Source of the DNA: Hyaloscypha bicolor E
Taxonomy: Eukaryota > Ascomycota > Leotiomycetes > Helotiales > Hyaloscyphaceae
Assembly: GCF_002865645.1 (NCBI RefSeq)
Contig: NW_020194517.1
Coordinates: forward strand, 1,240,001-1,304,000
Length of the DNA: 64,000 nucleotides
Direction of reading: 5' to 3'
Shown here: one piece after another, positions 20,629 through 32,231 of the stretch
Layout of the letters: each line of letters starts with the position of its first letter
How positions within the stretch are numbered: the stretch's first letter is position 1
Notes under the pieces: model-generated
Database searches by the model: none
What the model saw: only the letters and a program-made list of their open reading frames with translations
What the model was told of the DNA's origin: nothing
Made by a program: the position numbers and the translations under genes

Positions 20629-23520
20629 ATGTCCAGCGAGTACATGACGGCAAGTGAAGGAAGGCCGAGCCAACAAGGATATTTCGGTTTGGAAACACCC
20701 AGCGGCGACTCGAGTGCAGGCCCAAGCAGGCCGGGAACCTCTGGAGATAATCAGCCGCCGAAAGGGAAAAGTAGAGTCAGGTTCAACAGTACCAGCGAGG
20801 CCAACGATGTTACAAATCAGAGGTCCAGTTTCCACGTCCGTGATGGATCCCTCTCTCCAACCGGAGTCGCATTTCCGAAGCAAACCAAGTCAACCCCATC
20901 CGTTTCGAGGAAGAATAGTGTTACACCCTTGCTGAGACACACTCCCGAGGTCGAGAAGACGAATCCATTCGCAGACCCAGTTCTCAACCCAGTGTTCAAG
21001 CCAAGGCCAAGAGTGTTGAGGAGCAATTCCTCCACCAATTCCCTGCGCCAAGAAGATATGTCGGAGTACAATGAGAAGGCTTTCTCAGCGTTGGCGGCCC
21101 AAGAAAGAGCACAGAGGGTGGCAACTTTGGTAGGGGGTAGTTCTGCACCAAATTCAAGAAGAAACAGTTTCGACGAGGAATCTGATGAAGGCTTTATATC
21201 TCCACACAGCAGATCGACGAAACGATACCCCGTCCGAGTTGATGATATTCCGCTGGCGGATATGGACAGCAGACGGACCTTTGACGGAGCAAGTGATGAG
21301 GACGAGTGTTGTACAGATGAGAAAGGGAAGGCCAAAGCGTCGAGCAGCTCCGAAGCTCACAAGTTGGTGAGGGCACATACAAGAAAGCACCATTCAGAAG
21401 CTTGGAAGATGCCATCGGGGTCAAAATCGGGCATGGCTTCGGGCCAAGTGACCCCAAACGAGGAAGAGCGGTTTGCTGAGGAGTTCGTCCCAAGACCACA
21501 ACAGTATCGAGGCGGTGTTCTCTCTTCTCTGTTGAAGCTTTACAATGCACCGTCAGGTATTTCAAGAAGAGGTAGTGATAGCTCAACTGAAGATGCTTCT
21601 TTCGCAGGCACCGGAACTGGTTCGAGAGGATCTTCGGGAACGACGACACCACGAACCAAAGCCGCTAAATGGTATAACCATAAAAACCAATCACACGATA
21701 CTCTTGCCGGACTTGTCGAAGCCTCTGCCATTCTGGGCGCCCAAGGAGGGGTTCGAAATCCTAAAAAGAAGCCATCTCGACCTGGACTTCACAAAAAGAC
21801 GCACCATGGCAATCTTATCTCCTCCGCAATAAGCAAGATGAACAAACCACGACTTGAGGACGAGATCAGAATCACTGTACATATTGCAGAGACACTCAGT
21901 CGGCAGAAGTATCTGTTGAAGTTGTGTCGGGCTTTGATGAGCTACGGCGCTCCCACTCATCGACTTGAAGAATACATGAAAATGAGTGCACGGGTTCTCG
22001 AAATCGATGGCCAGTTCCTGTATCTTCCTGGGTGCATGATCATCTCCTTCGATGATGTCTCCACTCATACAACTGAAGTCAAGTTGGTCAGAGCCCCGCA
22101 AGGCGTCGATTTGGGCAAGCTGAAGGACATTCACGAGATATACAAGGAGGTTGTCCACGATGTGATCGGCGTTGAGGAAGCTACACAGAGGCTTGATATC
22201 ATCATAACCGGCAAACAGAAGTACAACAAGTGGCTCCTTGTACTTGTTTATGGCTTCGCCAGTGCCACTGTTGCTCCGTTTGGTAAGTCCGAACACTCAC
22301 GATTCCCAAACGTCCTACTAACATTGACATAGCATTTGAAGCACGCCTCATCGACCTGCCTATTGCTTACATTCTCGGTTGCATCCTTGGCTTCTTGCAG
22401 CTCATTGCAGCCCCCAAGTCCGACCTCTACAGCAACGTCTTTGAAATCTCTGCTGCAGTAATCACGTCCTTCTTGGCTCGAGCCTTCGGTTCGATCCGTG
22501 GTGGAAATCTATTCTGCTTTTCCGCGCTGGCACAGTCCTCGATCGCCCTTATTCTTCCTGGCTACATGGTCCTATGCGGGTCTCTTGAACTCCAATCGAG
22601 ATCCATGGTCGCTGGATCTGTTCGCATGGTCTATGCCATCATTTATTCCCTGTTCCTCGGCTTCGGCATCACAATTGGGACAGCATTTTATGGTTTATTA
22701 GACGCCAATGCAACAAGTGCCACAACCTGCACGAATCCAATCGGGCAATATTACAGATGGCTGTTTGTGCCAGCGTTTACTCTTTGCTTGTGTATTATCA
22801 ACCAAGCAAAGTGGAAGCAGACCCCAGTTATGCTGATAATATCTTTCGCCGGTTATGTCGTCAACTTCTTCAGTGCAAAGAAGTTTTCCTCTTCACCACA
22901 AATCTCCAGCACCCTCGGTGCACTTGCAGTTGGTGTACTCGGGAACTTGTACTCACGGATGCGACATGGTGTCGCTGCGGCTGCTCTCTTACCAGCCATC
23001 TTTGTTCAAGTCCCATCAGGACTTGCTGCTTCAGGATCTCTCCTAGCTGGAATCAGCAGCGCGGATCAAATCACCAATACGACTTTGTATACCAATGGAA
23101 CGGCGAAGATTAATGGCACGAGTTCTGTAAGTAATGGTGGTGATGGTTTCGGCCGCCCTTTTCATGGCTTCTATGATGCGAATGCGACAAAACACGTGTT
23201 TGTTGTTCCTTTCGTGGTTTGTTTCTTTCCCGATGGGGTTTATTTTGTCACTTATTTATCGAAACACATACCCTATTTACTCCCTATGTTACTGCCATTT
23301 ACTGGAATACTTGGTGGACTGGATCAAGACCTTGGAGAATGTTTGCTAATATAATTTCTCACAGGTTTCCGTTACTTCGGCAACAGATCTCAACACCATC
23401 GTCTTCAACGTCGGCTACAGTATGATCCAAGTCGCGATCGGGATCACCGTCGGTCTGTTCTTGAGTGCTCTAATTATATACCCACTTGGAAAAAGAAGAA
23501 GCGGGTTGTTCAGTTTCTGA
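20629..23520 (+). CDS. ThrE/Prm10-like (DUF1212) multi-pass membrane protein, 867 aa
   Basis: Exons 20629-22282, 22333-23126 and 23365-23520. Intron 1 has GTAAGT, a CTACTAAC branch and ATAG; intron 2 (238 nt) has GTAAGT and CACAG. Residues 1 to about 400 are disordered, Ser/Arg-rich and probably cytosolic. From about 405 the ThrE domain begins (DEIRITVHIAETLSRQKYLL, then RALMSYGAPTHRLEEYM), followed by about ten membrane segments including WLLVLVYGFASATVAPF, YILGCILGFLQLIAA and the last one encoded by exon 3 (GYSMIQVAIGITVGLFLSAL). The family includes bacterial threonine/serine exporters and yeast pheromone-regulated membrane protein 10; the substrate in fungi is not known to me. The stretch around TNTTLYTNGTAKINGTSS carries several N-glycosylation sequons, consistent with an extracytosolic loop. 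Confidence 0.9.
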
Positions 23521-24160
23521 GTAGTAATCGGTTCACGGAACGAGTTTGTACTTTTGCATCAAACGGAAAAGGGATTTTGGGGCTTTCGAAACACAAGCGG
23601 GCGCACAGGGGTCGGCGTCCGGTTTGGGCGTTGGGCGCATTGCATTACTAGATGTCGGATACTTGCATTGGGTTGGAGTTCTGGATATTAGATGGAGAGA
23701 AGAAGTGCGGCTTCACAGCTACGTATGAATGGGAGAGAGGACTCAGTGAGAGTCTGAAGAACTGCCTTACGTTCCCCCCCCCCAGCTGTTCATTGTTCTC
23801 TTCCATCAAATTTTCCACGCCGTTTCTTTCCAAGCAGGAAGTTTCCTCTTCCATCACCGTCTTCCCAAGATAACCCCCACATGACCCCGCAATCCAACGC
23901 ATTGACAAACTCTATCCTCCATCCCATGATCTATCCCAACTTCGTTACACCAAGTGCTATCTGCAACAAGATCTCCTCTCCATCCGCACGAGTCAGCCAG
24001 CAGACACACCAAAAATGCGAGATGTCACTCGTCACTCCTCGCATCCGACAAGGCTGACCACCCTGACCGCTTTCCCGGGTTCTCGCCTCGGCTAGCTCGG
24101 ATGCCTCACCCTTGCTGATTCTTTTGGCTTGCCTGTAACGTGCTTTTAAAGGGGGAAATG
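23521..24160. other. 3' flank of the membrane protein gene
   Basis: No gene recognised. Short frames near 23550-23870 have no family signature; a C-run occurs near 23775. Confidence 0.4.
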
Positions 24161-24162
24161 TA

Positions 24163-24761
24163 AAACGACACCCCCCGAGTATCGATTATGGGTGTCGATT
24201 TGGGGCTAGGGTATTAGCGACTTGTAATTGGCTACTTAAGCTCTTCAAAGGCCTTAAGTTAGATTTTTTAATATAAGTATAAGCTAGTATACCATAAGGC
24301 TTATAATATAATCACGTGCTCCTTAACTTATAATAAAAAGATTTCTTTAACCAGATTTTTGATTAAAAGGAGTTTATATACTAATTAATAAAGTTCTAGT
24401 TTTTAAGCCTTATAAGGCCCTATAAGTTTGGGGCTTATAGGGCTCTTATATCTGGTTTTAGGGACTTGTTCATTAAATTTCCAGGCTTTCTCAAGCTTAC
24501 CTTTAGCTTATAAAATATTAACCTTTTAGCTTCTTTAATTTAAAGAACAATTACTAATTTATATTTTATAAGAAGTTTATATTTAAATAGCCCTTAATTA
24601 GCGCTATAAGAAAACAAAGATAGTATCAAATTCTGTTAATTACTTATAAAGTAATTTAAATTTAAAGAGAAAGCTAGAATTTTGGTCTTTCTGTCCGAGC
24701 GCCTCTACTTTGGGTTAGTGGCTAGTCTGGTCCCCAATCGACATTCGGGGGGGTGACGTTT
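24163..24761. mobile_element. AT-rich 599-bp inverted-repeat element with TA duplication
   Basis: The ends are imperfect inverted repeats of about 30 bp: AAACGACACCCCCCGAG at the left, and the right end reads inward as AAACGTCACCCCCCCGAA, followed in both by a TCGATT block. TA flanks both sides (24161-24162 and 24762-24763), as expected for Tc1/mariner/pogo-type insertion. The interior is extremely AT-rich with many TATA and TTAA words and no coding frame, fitting either a MITE or a short deletion derivative destroyed by RIP. Family placement (Fot/pogo-like) rests only on the TA duplication and end style. Confidence 0.65.
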
Positions 24762-24763
24762 TA

Positions 24764-25409
24764 CTTTTTTCCCTTTCTGTGACACAGTTTTTCGACAACA
24801 GCGAGGGTGGTTAGCGGCAAGCTACACCCTACGGGCCGAGTGCGGCTGAGGATGTGTGGGATATCGGATTCGAACCGCCCGTATCATACTACTATTGGCC
24901 TCCCAATTCCCGGGCTCATTATCGACCACACTGTCTAGGCCACAATATGCACACTGATAAGAAAGGAAGCACCTTCAATTGGGGGAGAATAAATCTACCT
25001 TGAAAAGGGATGACTCACTGCTGGAACTGCTGCTCATTCGTGCCGGGGAATTATATATATGTTGGGTCACTGTGTGTATACTCCAGGCAACAGGATGCAC
25101 TCAGAAACTGTTTGATCTAATGGTATTGCTAGGTTAGCGACTTCTTTCGTCCAAAAGTGTGTTCCTAGCATATGATTGGCAACGTAAGATCCGCAAAACC
25201 TATAGGCCAGTTGGTTGAGCAACAAGCGGCGTCAATCTGGTCGTGGAGGGGTCAAGGCTACATCCTCTCCGAGAGCCGCCGTCAAGAAATTGAGCGGCGC
25301 CAAAGAATCCAAACTGCTATACAATAACTGTCCACACAGTTGATATACATTTCCAAACCCTCCCGACGGTAGCAACGAGCACAAGAGAGACGGCTCGACG
25401 GCTTAAGTT
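24764..25409. other. Intergenic stretch holding the tRNA-like sequence; RPB4 upstream region
   Basis: Apart from the tRNA-like segment at 24854-24931, no gene or repeat is recognised. The last 100 bp are the probable promoter and leader of RPB4. Confidence 0.4.
24854..24931 (-). repeat. tRNA-like sequence with A-box and B-box, possible SINE head
   Basis: On the minus strand a good B box (GGTTCGAATCC, at 24866-24876) lies about 40 nt after an A-box-like TGGTCGATAATG (24917-24928), and a six-base terminal pairing GTGTGG/CCACAC encloses 78 nt. The T-stem pairs only in its inner three bases and no proper seven-base anticodon loop can be drawn, so this is not a normal tRNA. It resembles the Pol III promoter head of a tRNA-derived SINE or a decayed tRNA. 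No repeat copy is available in this window to confirm a SINE. Confidence 0.35.
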
Positions 25410-25974
25410 ATGTCGCCTCAGGATCCTACATCGCGGTCGAGGCCCCCACCAGAGGGCGAAGAAGAGGCAACGTCTGTTCTCAACCTAGGTGAATTCCAGA
25501 ACGTCGACGGCTTGACTCTATCGGAAGCCTCCCTAGTCATTAACGCCGTACTCGCAAAGCGCACAAAGGAAGGCAAGAATATGAACCAGAATGAGTACGC
25601 CCCCCATTCGCTTCATAGAGCTATCTATATGAAAAGATAGACAGGCTGATTTGTCTTTATTAGGTTACTACCCCGAACTCTTAATTACCTTGATACCTTT
25701 GCGCGTTTCAAGAAGAAGGAAAACGTTGAGGCGGTTGAACGCTTGCTTAATGCTCATCCAGAACTCGCCAAGTTTGAGAAGGCCCAGCTGGGTACATATG
25801 CTATATTTTCTATCCTAGTTATTGTTTAGCTACATATACTAACACTTAGTAGGCTCACTTTGCTGTGAAAAGGCTGATGAAGCAAAGACTGTCATACCTT
25901 CCCTTGCAGACAAGATTACCGACGAGGATCTCCAAGAATTAATTGATGAGATAGGAAAGCTCATGACTGACTAA
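25410..25974 (+). CDS. rpb4: RNA polymerase II subunit Rpb4
   Basis: Exons 25410-25594, 25664-25791 and 25853-25974 give 144 aa, a normal length for filamentous-fungal Rpb4. Key conserved parts: ATSVLNLGEFQNVDGLTLSE near the N-terminus, the helix TLNYLDTFARFKKKENVEAV, and the C-terminal LGSLCCEKADEAKTVIPSLA then ITDEDLQELIDEI. Rpb4 pairs with Rpb7 to form the stalk of RNA polymerase II and acts in initiation and mRNA export or decay. Introns 1 (GTACGC donor) and 2 (GTACAT donor, ACTAAC branch) are short; the acceptor of intron 2 is ambiguous by three bases (TAGTAG). The gene sits between an AT-rich element and a minisatellite, unusual surroundings for a core gene, but no lesion is seen in it. 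Confidence 0.93.
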
Positions 25975-26385
25975 CGTCTCTACAAACTCTATTATTGCTC
26001 TCGAGGATCACTTATGCATACTGCATGTCAGGCTAGAATTAATTAGTATGAGATTAGTACATGTGGAATACAGTGACTACATTTTAGGTAACCAAAACGG
26101 ACTTATCCAGAGTTAGGAATCAATAAAGGCTGGTCAGACCGTTTATTCCATCTCGAGTCCTTCTCCAGTAACGTCCATCCCTGCGTGCCGAAAAAAAAAA
26201 CAATAGGTACTTTGACTTCAAGCATCTTGAAATATATATACACCTCAATAGCAGAGTACGATCGAGTAAATCGGTAGTCAGCAAAGGAAGAGAATAAAGT
26301 ATCTGCAAAGCAGTAGCACATGAAGAGCACAACAAGGTCGCGGATTCGAAAGAGCATTAGTTCTACCTCGGTCAACTTATACAGC
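25975..26385. other. 3' flank of RPB4
   Basis: AT-leaning sequence without a recognisable gene. Confidence 0.4.
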
Positions 26386-26611
26386 ACAATGCGGGACGAT
26401 GCTGCAGAGGAAATACTGTGGAGAACGATATTGCAGAAAGAGCAGGGGGACAATGCTATGGGGAACGATGTTGCTGAAGGGAAATGCTACGGAAGGTGAA
26501 ATGCTGCGGAGGGAACAATACTGTGGGTAAAATGCGGCAAAGAACGATGCTAGGGGACACGATACTACGAGAAACACTACAGAGGGAACTCGCACGATGT
26601 TCGAGAGGAAG
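26386..26611 (+). repeat. Degenerate minisatellite, unit about 15 bp, about 14 copies
   Basis: The segment breaks into successive units resembling AATGCTGCGGAGGGAAC, each 12-17 bp (one is 25 bp), for example AATGCTATGGGGAAC, GATGTTGCTGAAGGGA, AATGCTACGGAAGGTGA and AATGCTGCGGAGGGAAC. The copies have diverged, so the array is old. Open frames through it on the minus strand are a consequence of the repeat rather than a sign of a gene. Confidence 0.7.
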
Positions 26612-27093
26612 ATTATTAGACGAATGGATTGAGAAATCCGCGGTGACGTGCTTGTATTCCTTCAATAGACTCGGAGTTTCTGGTTTGACCTGCGAGGTTT
26701 TTATTGCCCAATCCATCGGATATTCAGTAAGACATATTTCGACGAAAAGCTCTGCTCAAAATGTGCAACAGAAATACGATCTAAGTCTTTGTCTTTTGAC
26801 CCTTCCTATAGTGGAACTCTTGTGGGGCTTTCTTTCGACGAAGCCCATCAGGCTAGGAGACGATGGGTGATGCAGACAGAGAGGTCGGTGATGCCCTACC
26901 CCGCCAAATGGTGACTCGACACGCTCGAATTTCCCCAGCCTCGTCACCTGAAGCACATTCTTTTCGTATTTCTAAACAGTATAACTTGAACACCTTATGC
27001 TTCGAGGATATGAGAGCCTAACTCTGGCATTGTATATCTATCTTGTACCAACGATCACCCTGTGAGTCCTTTCGAAGTACCTATCCGGTCACC
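26612..27093. other. Upstream region of the large gene at 27094
   Basis: No separate gene recognised; presumably promoter and leader. Confidence 0.4.
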
Positions 27094-30000
27094 ATGTCCG
27101 AGGATCTCCGCCGTACTACGAGAGGCAGCTATAATGACCCAGGGCCTAAGCATGCTCGAAAAAGCCAACAGCGAGCAGCTTCCTGTGACTCGACTTTCAG
27201 AGATGGACAGAGAAGACAGCCTCGTCCATCAGTATCTCCACTAGTAGCTTGGGATGATTCCGCCCTCCACGACAAGCACTACATTCCTTTCAGGGACGAT
27301 GGTGATTTGTTTCAATTGGAAGATGCCCATATGGGCGTTGCTATACGGCGAACGGAGAACACAAACGTCTTTCACGACTCTGCCAGCGAGGAATACCTGT
27401 CATCGAGGCCTTCTTCTCCTGCAGAGAGTGATTCGGTGGAAGACTTCGTGGAGAAGCGGTTTTCACGACCTGCCGAGTACTTCCAGGAGCTAGATGATAT
27501 GACATCTAAGATATATCAAAACTCGGTGTTCAAGCGATATATCGTAAGTTCTGACTCGGCCATAAAACAAGGGCACACTGTGACTTTCATAGGATGGAAC
27601 AAAATATCGGCCATTCGATACCAAGATTGACTTCGATCTCGAAACCCCATTTCTCGAGAATGCATCATTCCAACAATGCGGGACAGAGGAGATACTCTGG
27701 TTTTGTCAGGAGGTCACAGATTTGGCAAACAAGAACGTACCTGGTCCATCCCAATCTCCACACCTGGCGGATCATCGAATGTATGATCGAGTACTTGATC
27801 AATTGGCGAACTTCATTGAATGCCGCAACATCATTCTAGGGCCTGGGAGAATATCAAGACAATGAAAGAGGCACATTATTGTGGGAGCTTTATCAGCCTG
27901 CTCGTTCTCGACCGCACGCGCCAGAATGTTGCCAGACTCGTTCGAATTGAATGCGGCAAGATAGAAGAGTTGGTGAACACATTCGAGATATGCCTCTTCC
28001 AGATCATCTCTGGCCTTCCTAATGATGTCTTGCTTGCGGTTGTCAGTACATATGCGAGTGAGGTCTCGGCGGCTTGTCGACAGCTGCTCGTCGATCTTGA
28101 TGTGAAAATTCCAATTAAGCTTAAAGACCTCTGGCGATGTACTGTTCATGTTCTCGACTTTGCAGTCCTGTCCTACGCTGGTGCTCACACGCAGGTCTTT
28201 GGCAATCATCAAGTTATGTCCGTTACGTTACCAGGCCCTTTCTTGGAGACGCAGTACTTTGGGGTTCGTCTAAGATCTTTCTCGTGTCTCAGCGAATTCC
28301 TCGGTCGGCAGCAGGTTTGGGTACTTGAAAGTTTTGATACGTATCTTTCGAGCCTACTCGGACTCGAGGAGCCGCCTCACTTATCTTTGTCGACGGACGC
28401 CATGACATTTGGGGACATTTGGGGTCCAATGTGGAAGTCCTCCGTTCTTGGTGATGAAGAGCGGATCGTTCAGTACAAAGTTGGGAATGGGGTCATAATT
28501 CCCTGCCATACACGATCGGAGGGCTCACGAGACGCAGTGAAGGCTCAAAAAGACGAAATACTAAAAGGTGAAATAGTCTGTCATTGGATGTCAAACAAAG
28601 AGAGCCGCGAAGACAAGGATTTCGCAAGGGCATCATATCTGCGCGAGAAAGACATCCTTCTCATAGGAGCCAGTGTCAGGTTGGAAGACAAAGGCGGATG
28701 CCCTGAATCGACGGCTCAGCTCAGAGAACGATTTAGGGACTCTGGAGCTCTTTCCCAACCTAGTACTGTCAGTCCTGGCTGGGAATTGAGTACCGTAACA
28801 GGGGCACTGCAGGCTACACCACCATTTGTCACTGGCGGTCTTCAAAAACAATACAAATTACGAGTCGGGCGGTATATGACGAAATGTTTGATCGACCATT
28901 GGAAGAACGACTCTGAGAGTCGAAATGTTGAAGTTCTAGAGCAGTGGTTGGGTCTTGAAGTTTCCGCATGCACATACAATAGCCGCAGGATAAGACTGAT
29001 TGAACTATTTGGGACGCAGACTATGCTAAATCACTTGCTGAATGCATCAATCCAATGGACCGACCCAGAATGCGAGAGAAATTTCTACTCTGCGCTTCAA
29101 GACTCAGACTACAAAGCGTTCCGTAGGCTGTATAAGTCTCGGCGTGGCTGGCAGACTGATCTAGGTAAAGCCATTGGGTGTGGCTTCGACATACTGGAGG
29201 ACACCGGCAAGACCATAGAGGGAGACCTTGCATTGTTCTGGGCTCCGGATACTCGGCCAGGGAGGAAAGTCACCTTGTGATCGAGAGAACTATCTTGGAT
29301 TGGCTTCTTGGAAGAGACTAAAGATAGTGGGACACTAGCCGTACTTGAGAGCAATTGTCTAGAATTCCCCAATCAGCTCCTAGGCAAGAAATGCCAGCAT
29401 AATCCACCAGATCGCTTCGATCCCAAACATATAGGCGGCGGAAGCTCTCCCCCGAGGCAAATTCGTGATGGATCGCTTTTGCAGACATCGAGTCACCTGA
29501 ATAGTTCCTGTGTCCCGAACTCTCTACGTGGATGGCGTCACAGGATCAAGAATTCCAGGCATGTTAGTTCGGCTCCAAGGTATGAATTTGGTTGGTGTTT
29601 AACAGCCTTGAAAGAGGGCGATGTTTTTGAGTTCGGCGCGAAAGGTCATCTCAAGGTCATCACACGGCTCAGTAAGGACCAGGTGCTAGTAGAATGGCGC
29701 AATCCGAACAGACCTCAGGATATCTTGCACAATGTTTCACACAAAGTCCTGACAATGGCAAGTGTCACGCCTATAATCCGCAAGGTTGTCGACAGTCCCC
29801 CACCTCGTCTTATGCACTATGAACGCATACAGGCAGAGGACAGTAACACCAAACCAGTGCACTTTCTTATCATCAGCAAATCTAAGGAAATGCTGCGCTC
29901 CCGTCAATCTTCACGAAGACCATCTTTGCATGCCGATTCGAATCCCACAGTCCATCAATACGAATCCGGCTCTTCTCTAGGCAGTATTCCCAGAACCACA

Positions 30001-30147
30001 CCATCTCAACCAATTATCTCGCAACGAGTACACAACGACTTGATCAGGAGGGAGATTGTACACAGATTTTCCAGGCAGTTGGAAATTCTACCAACCCGGA
30101 TCGACAACAACGAAGAGACAACGTCGCAAGGTAGAGCTCGAAGATAG
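27094..30147 (+). pseudogene. Large uncharacterised fungal gene interrupted by a single in-frame TGA
   Basis: Exons 27094-27543, 27593-27780 and 27840 onward (introns GTAAGT...ATAG and GTATGA...CTAG) give 692 aa up to TGA at 29278-29280. The same frame then stays open for a further 288 codons to 30147, directly continuing as SRELSWIGFLEETKDSGTLA, so one codon appears to have become a stop in a gene of about 981 codons. The start ATG has a CACCATG context. The N-terminal 150 residues are disordered and polar. The central part resembles large fungus-specific proteins of unknown function that I recall in outline, with blocks such as DIWGPMWK, GEIVCHWMS, LLIGAS and LEQWLGLEVSACTYNSRRIR. The C-terminal part holds a possible SH3-like stretch (LKEGDVFEFGAKGHLKVITR). 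It could be a truncated but still expressed protein of 692 aa, or a young pseudogene. Confidence 0.65.
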
Positions 30148-31666
30148 CTTTGCAGGTCTTGTTTTTATGGTTGACAATTTGCCTTTTGTCTGGTGGAACA
30201 CCGTCGCTTTTCGCAGTACCGACTAGCTTGACAAATAGCTTTGATTCTGGGATCAGAATGAAATACTTTCCCAAAGCAGCGTAAAGATACATTCACGTTA
30301 CAATATGCAACATGGCAGCTAAACCTATAATGAATACATTAAAATTAGACATATGCATCCTCACTCCCACTTTTGTCGAACAGACTAAACTAAGGAGCAT
30401 AATCAGAGGGCTAAGCTGGATACTCAAAACGTCTGACAAGAAATAACTTGGTAAGTATACAGCGTATCGCTTGCTCAAATTTCAAACTTCAAGCTTATAA
30501 GGATAATCTAAGTTCAAGTATCTGTTATTAAAAGCATAGCTTTTCTCTTAATTCGATAACCTTATATAAGGGCTCGGGCTCTCGAAGGGCAGAATCGGGG
30601 TGAGAGTTTGGGAAAGTTGTGAGGCTTCGGAGAAAGAATATTAAATTGCGCAGTGGGATTTCGGAGGAGAGGATGGATAGAGGTTTTTGTTGTGGCGGAT
30701 TGGAATGACTGAGTGGTAACTTCATGCAGAACGTGGCTACCTATGGAAACTTATAGAAGAACGCCACACTTTCACGTGACATCTATAAAATGCGTAATAA
30801 AATACGATTGCTGTAAATATAATTGTGATGTGCGCAGGGTCACACGTGACCAAACTGCATGTGACAAACCTCGAGTGTCGAGGGTATTAATTAGGGAGAT
30901 CGGCAACTCTCTCATGTTATAATCATACCACTATTTATTATAGGCTTTAGGCTTATGAATTACTAATTATATGTAGGTTATCGGGGCCTCTTATTTAGAG
31001 GAGACTTCCCTGAACCTTACAAGAGAAATAAAGATTAGTTTTATATTAAATTTAATACTATAATCTAGAGTACATAAAAAGTAGGTTAAATGAACCGGAT
31101 ACTAAAACACTCCTTATATATAAAGGAGGTTTATAAGCTAGAAGTATAATTAAAAGGTTATTAGGGGGCAAGTTCTCAAGAGAGGTGCGGGGGGGGAAGG
31201 GTGGTTTTCGCGAAACTAGCGCGAAAAGCGCACGTTCTTACAAGCAGCTGTATGCACAATATAATATATTGACGCGAATAACTCCATCTTATCTCCGACC
31301 CTCTCCCGATGATGCTGACTTCGCTTCTACTTGCCTCAGCCGGCTCGGATGCATCACCCTTACGGTGCTGCCGCTTCTTGTGGCTTTGTGAAGGTGCTGT
31401 GGTTGGTGAGGTGTGGGTGCACGAAAATGAGTAAAGCACATGACAGCGCGCACCTTCGGCGGGGGAACGGCACGTAGGCAACCACGTCTGCTTTGGAATC
31501 GTGGTCCTGTCACCTACATTATCAGGCCATCTCCCCGCAATTCACCTCATCCCTTCTTCCACTCGAGGCTCTTCCAACATCAACCTCATCCAACCCAGCA
31601 TCAATTCAATCCTTCCATCCAACTGCACCCAACCTCATACCAGACACAGACGTAAACCAGATCACA
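30148..31666. other. AT-rich intergenic stretch
   Basis: Especially AT-rich between about 30890 and 31170, in the style of RIP-eroded repeats, but with no terminal repeats or coding trace that I can name. The last 300 bp, GC-richer and pyrimidine-rich, are the likely promoter and leader of the next gene. Confidence 0.4.
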
Positions 31667-32231
31667 ATGCCTCTAGCACACGTCTCCCTCCCCGTCTCCT
31701 CTCTCTCCGAGTCGACCGCCTTCTACACCACCCTCCTCGCGCCCCTCGGCTACGGCATCTACCTCTCCCTCGAGGAAACCGTCGGCATGGGTCCTAAATA
31801 CGGCGCGCCTGATTTCTGGCTGCATCACTGCCCGAAGGAGAAGGAGGGAGAGAAGGAGGGCGTGAGTAAGACGCATATCTGCTTCTCCGCCTCTTCTCAA
31901 AAGCAAGTGAAGGCTTTCTACGAGGCCGGTTTGTAAGTATTTCTTTTTCATAGAGCGGGGAAGTGGGCGCTCGCAGGAGAAAGAGAGAGAGAAAGAGGCT
32001 AACAAATGGAACAGGAAGGCGGGAGGAAAGGATAATGGAAAGCCGGGAGAGAGGAACTACACGAAGGGATACTATGCGGCTTATGTCCTGGATCTTGACG
32101 GCAATAATGTCGAGTGTCTTTACTACCAGCCTTTGTGGTTGACGGCGATGCAGTATGCACCGAGTATTCTTGGTGCTGCTGCTGTTGGCGCGGTTGCTTG
32201 GTGGGGTGGGAATGCTGGATGGGGATTGTGA
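31667..32231 (+). CDS. Glyoxalase/dioxygenase-fold (VOC) protein, 160 aa
   Basis: Exons 31667-31932 and 32015-32231, intron 31933-32014 (GTAAGT donor, GCTAAC branch). The start follows an A-rich ATCACA context. It has the vicinal-oxygen-chelate pattern: HVSLPVSSLSESTAFYTTLL at the N-terminus, GAPDFWLHH, KTHICFSA, and the final strand DLDGNNVECLYY. Likely metal ligands are His5, His70 and Glu122. Small single-domain fungal proteins of this type are usually annotated glyoxalase/bleomycin resistance/dioxygenase; the substrate cannot be told. Unusual is the C-terminus after Glu122, where a hydrophobic tail (ILGAAAVGAVAWWGG) suggests a membrane anchor. Confidence 0.85.

Noticed and set aside
31185..31200. 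G-rich tract suspected to be telomere-like
   Set aside because: It is a plain G-run without TTAGGG repeats; no telomeric repeats occur anywhere in the window.
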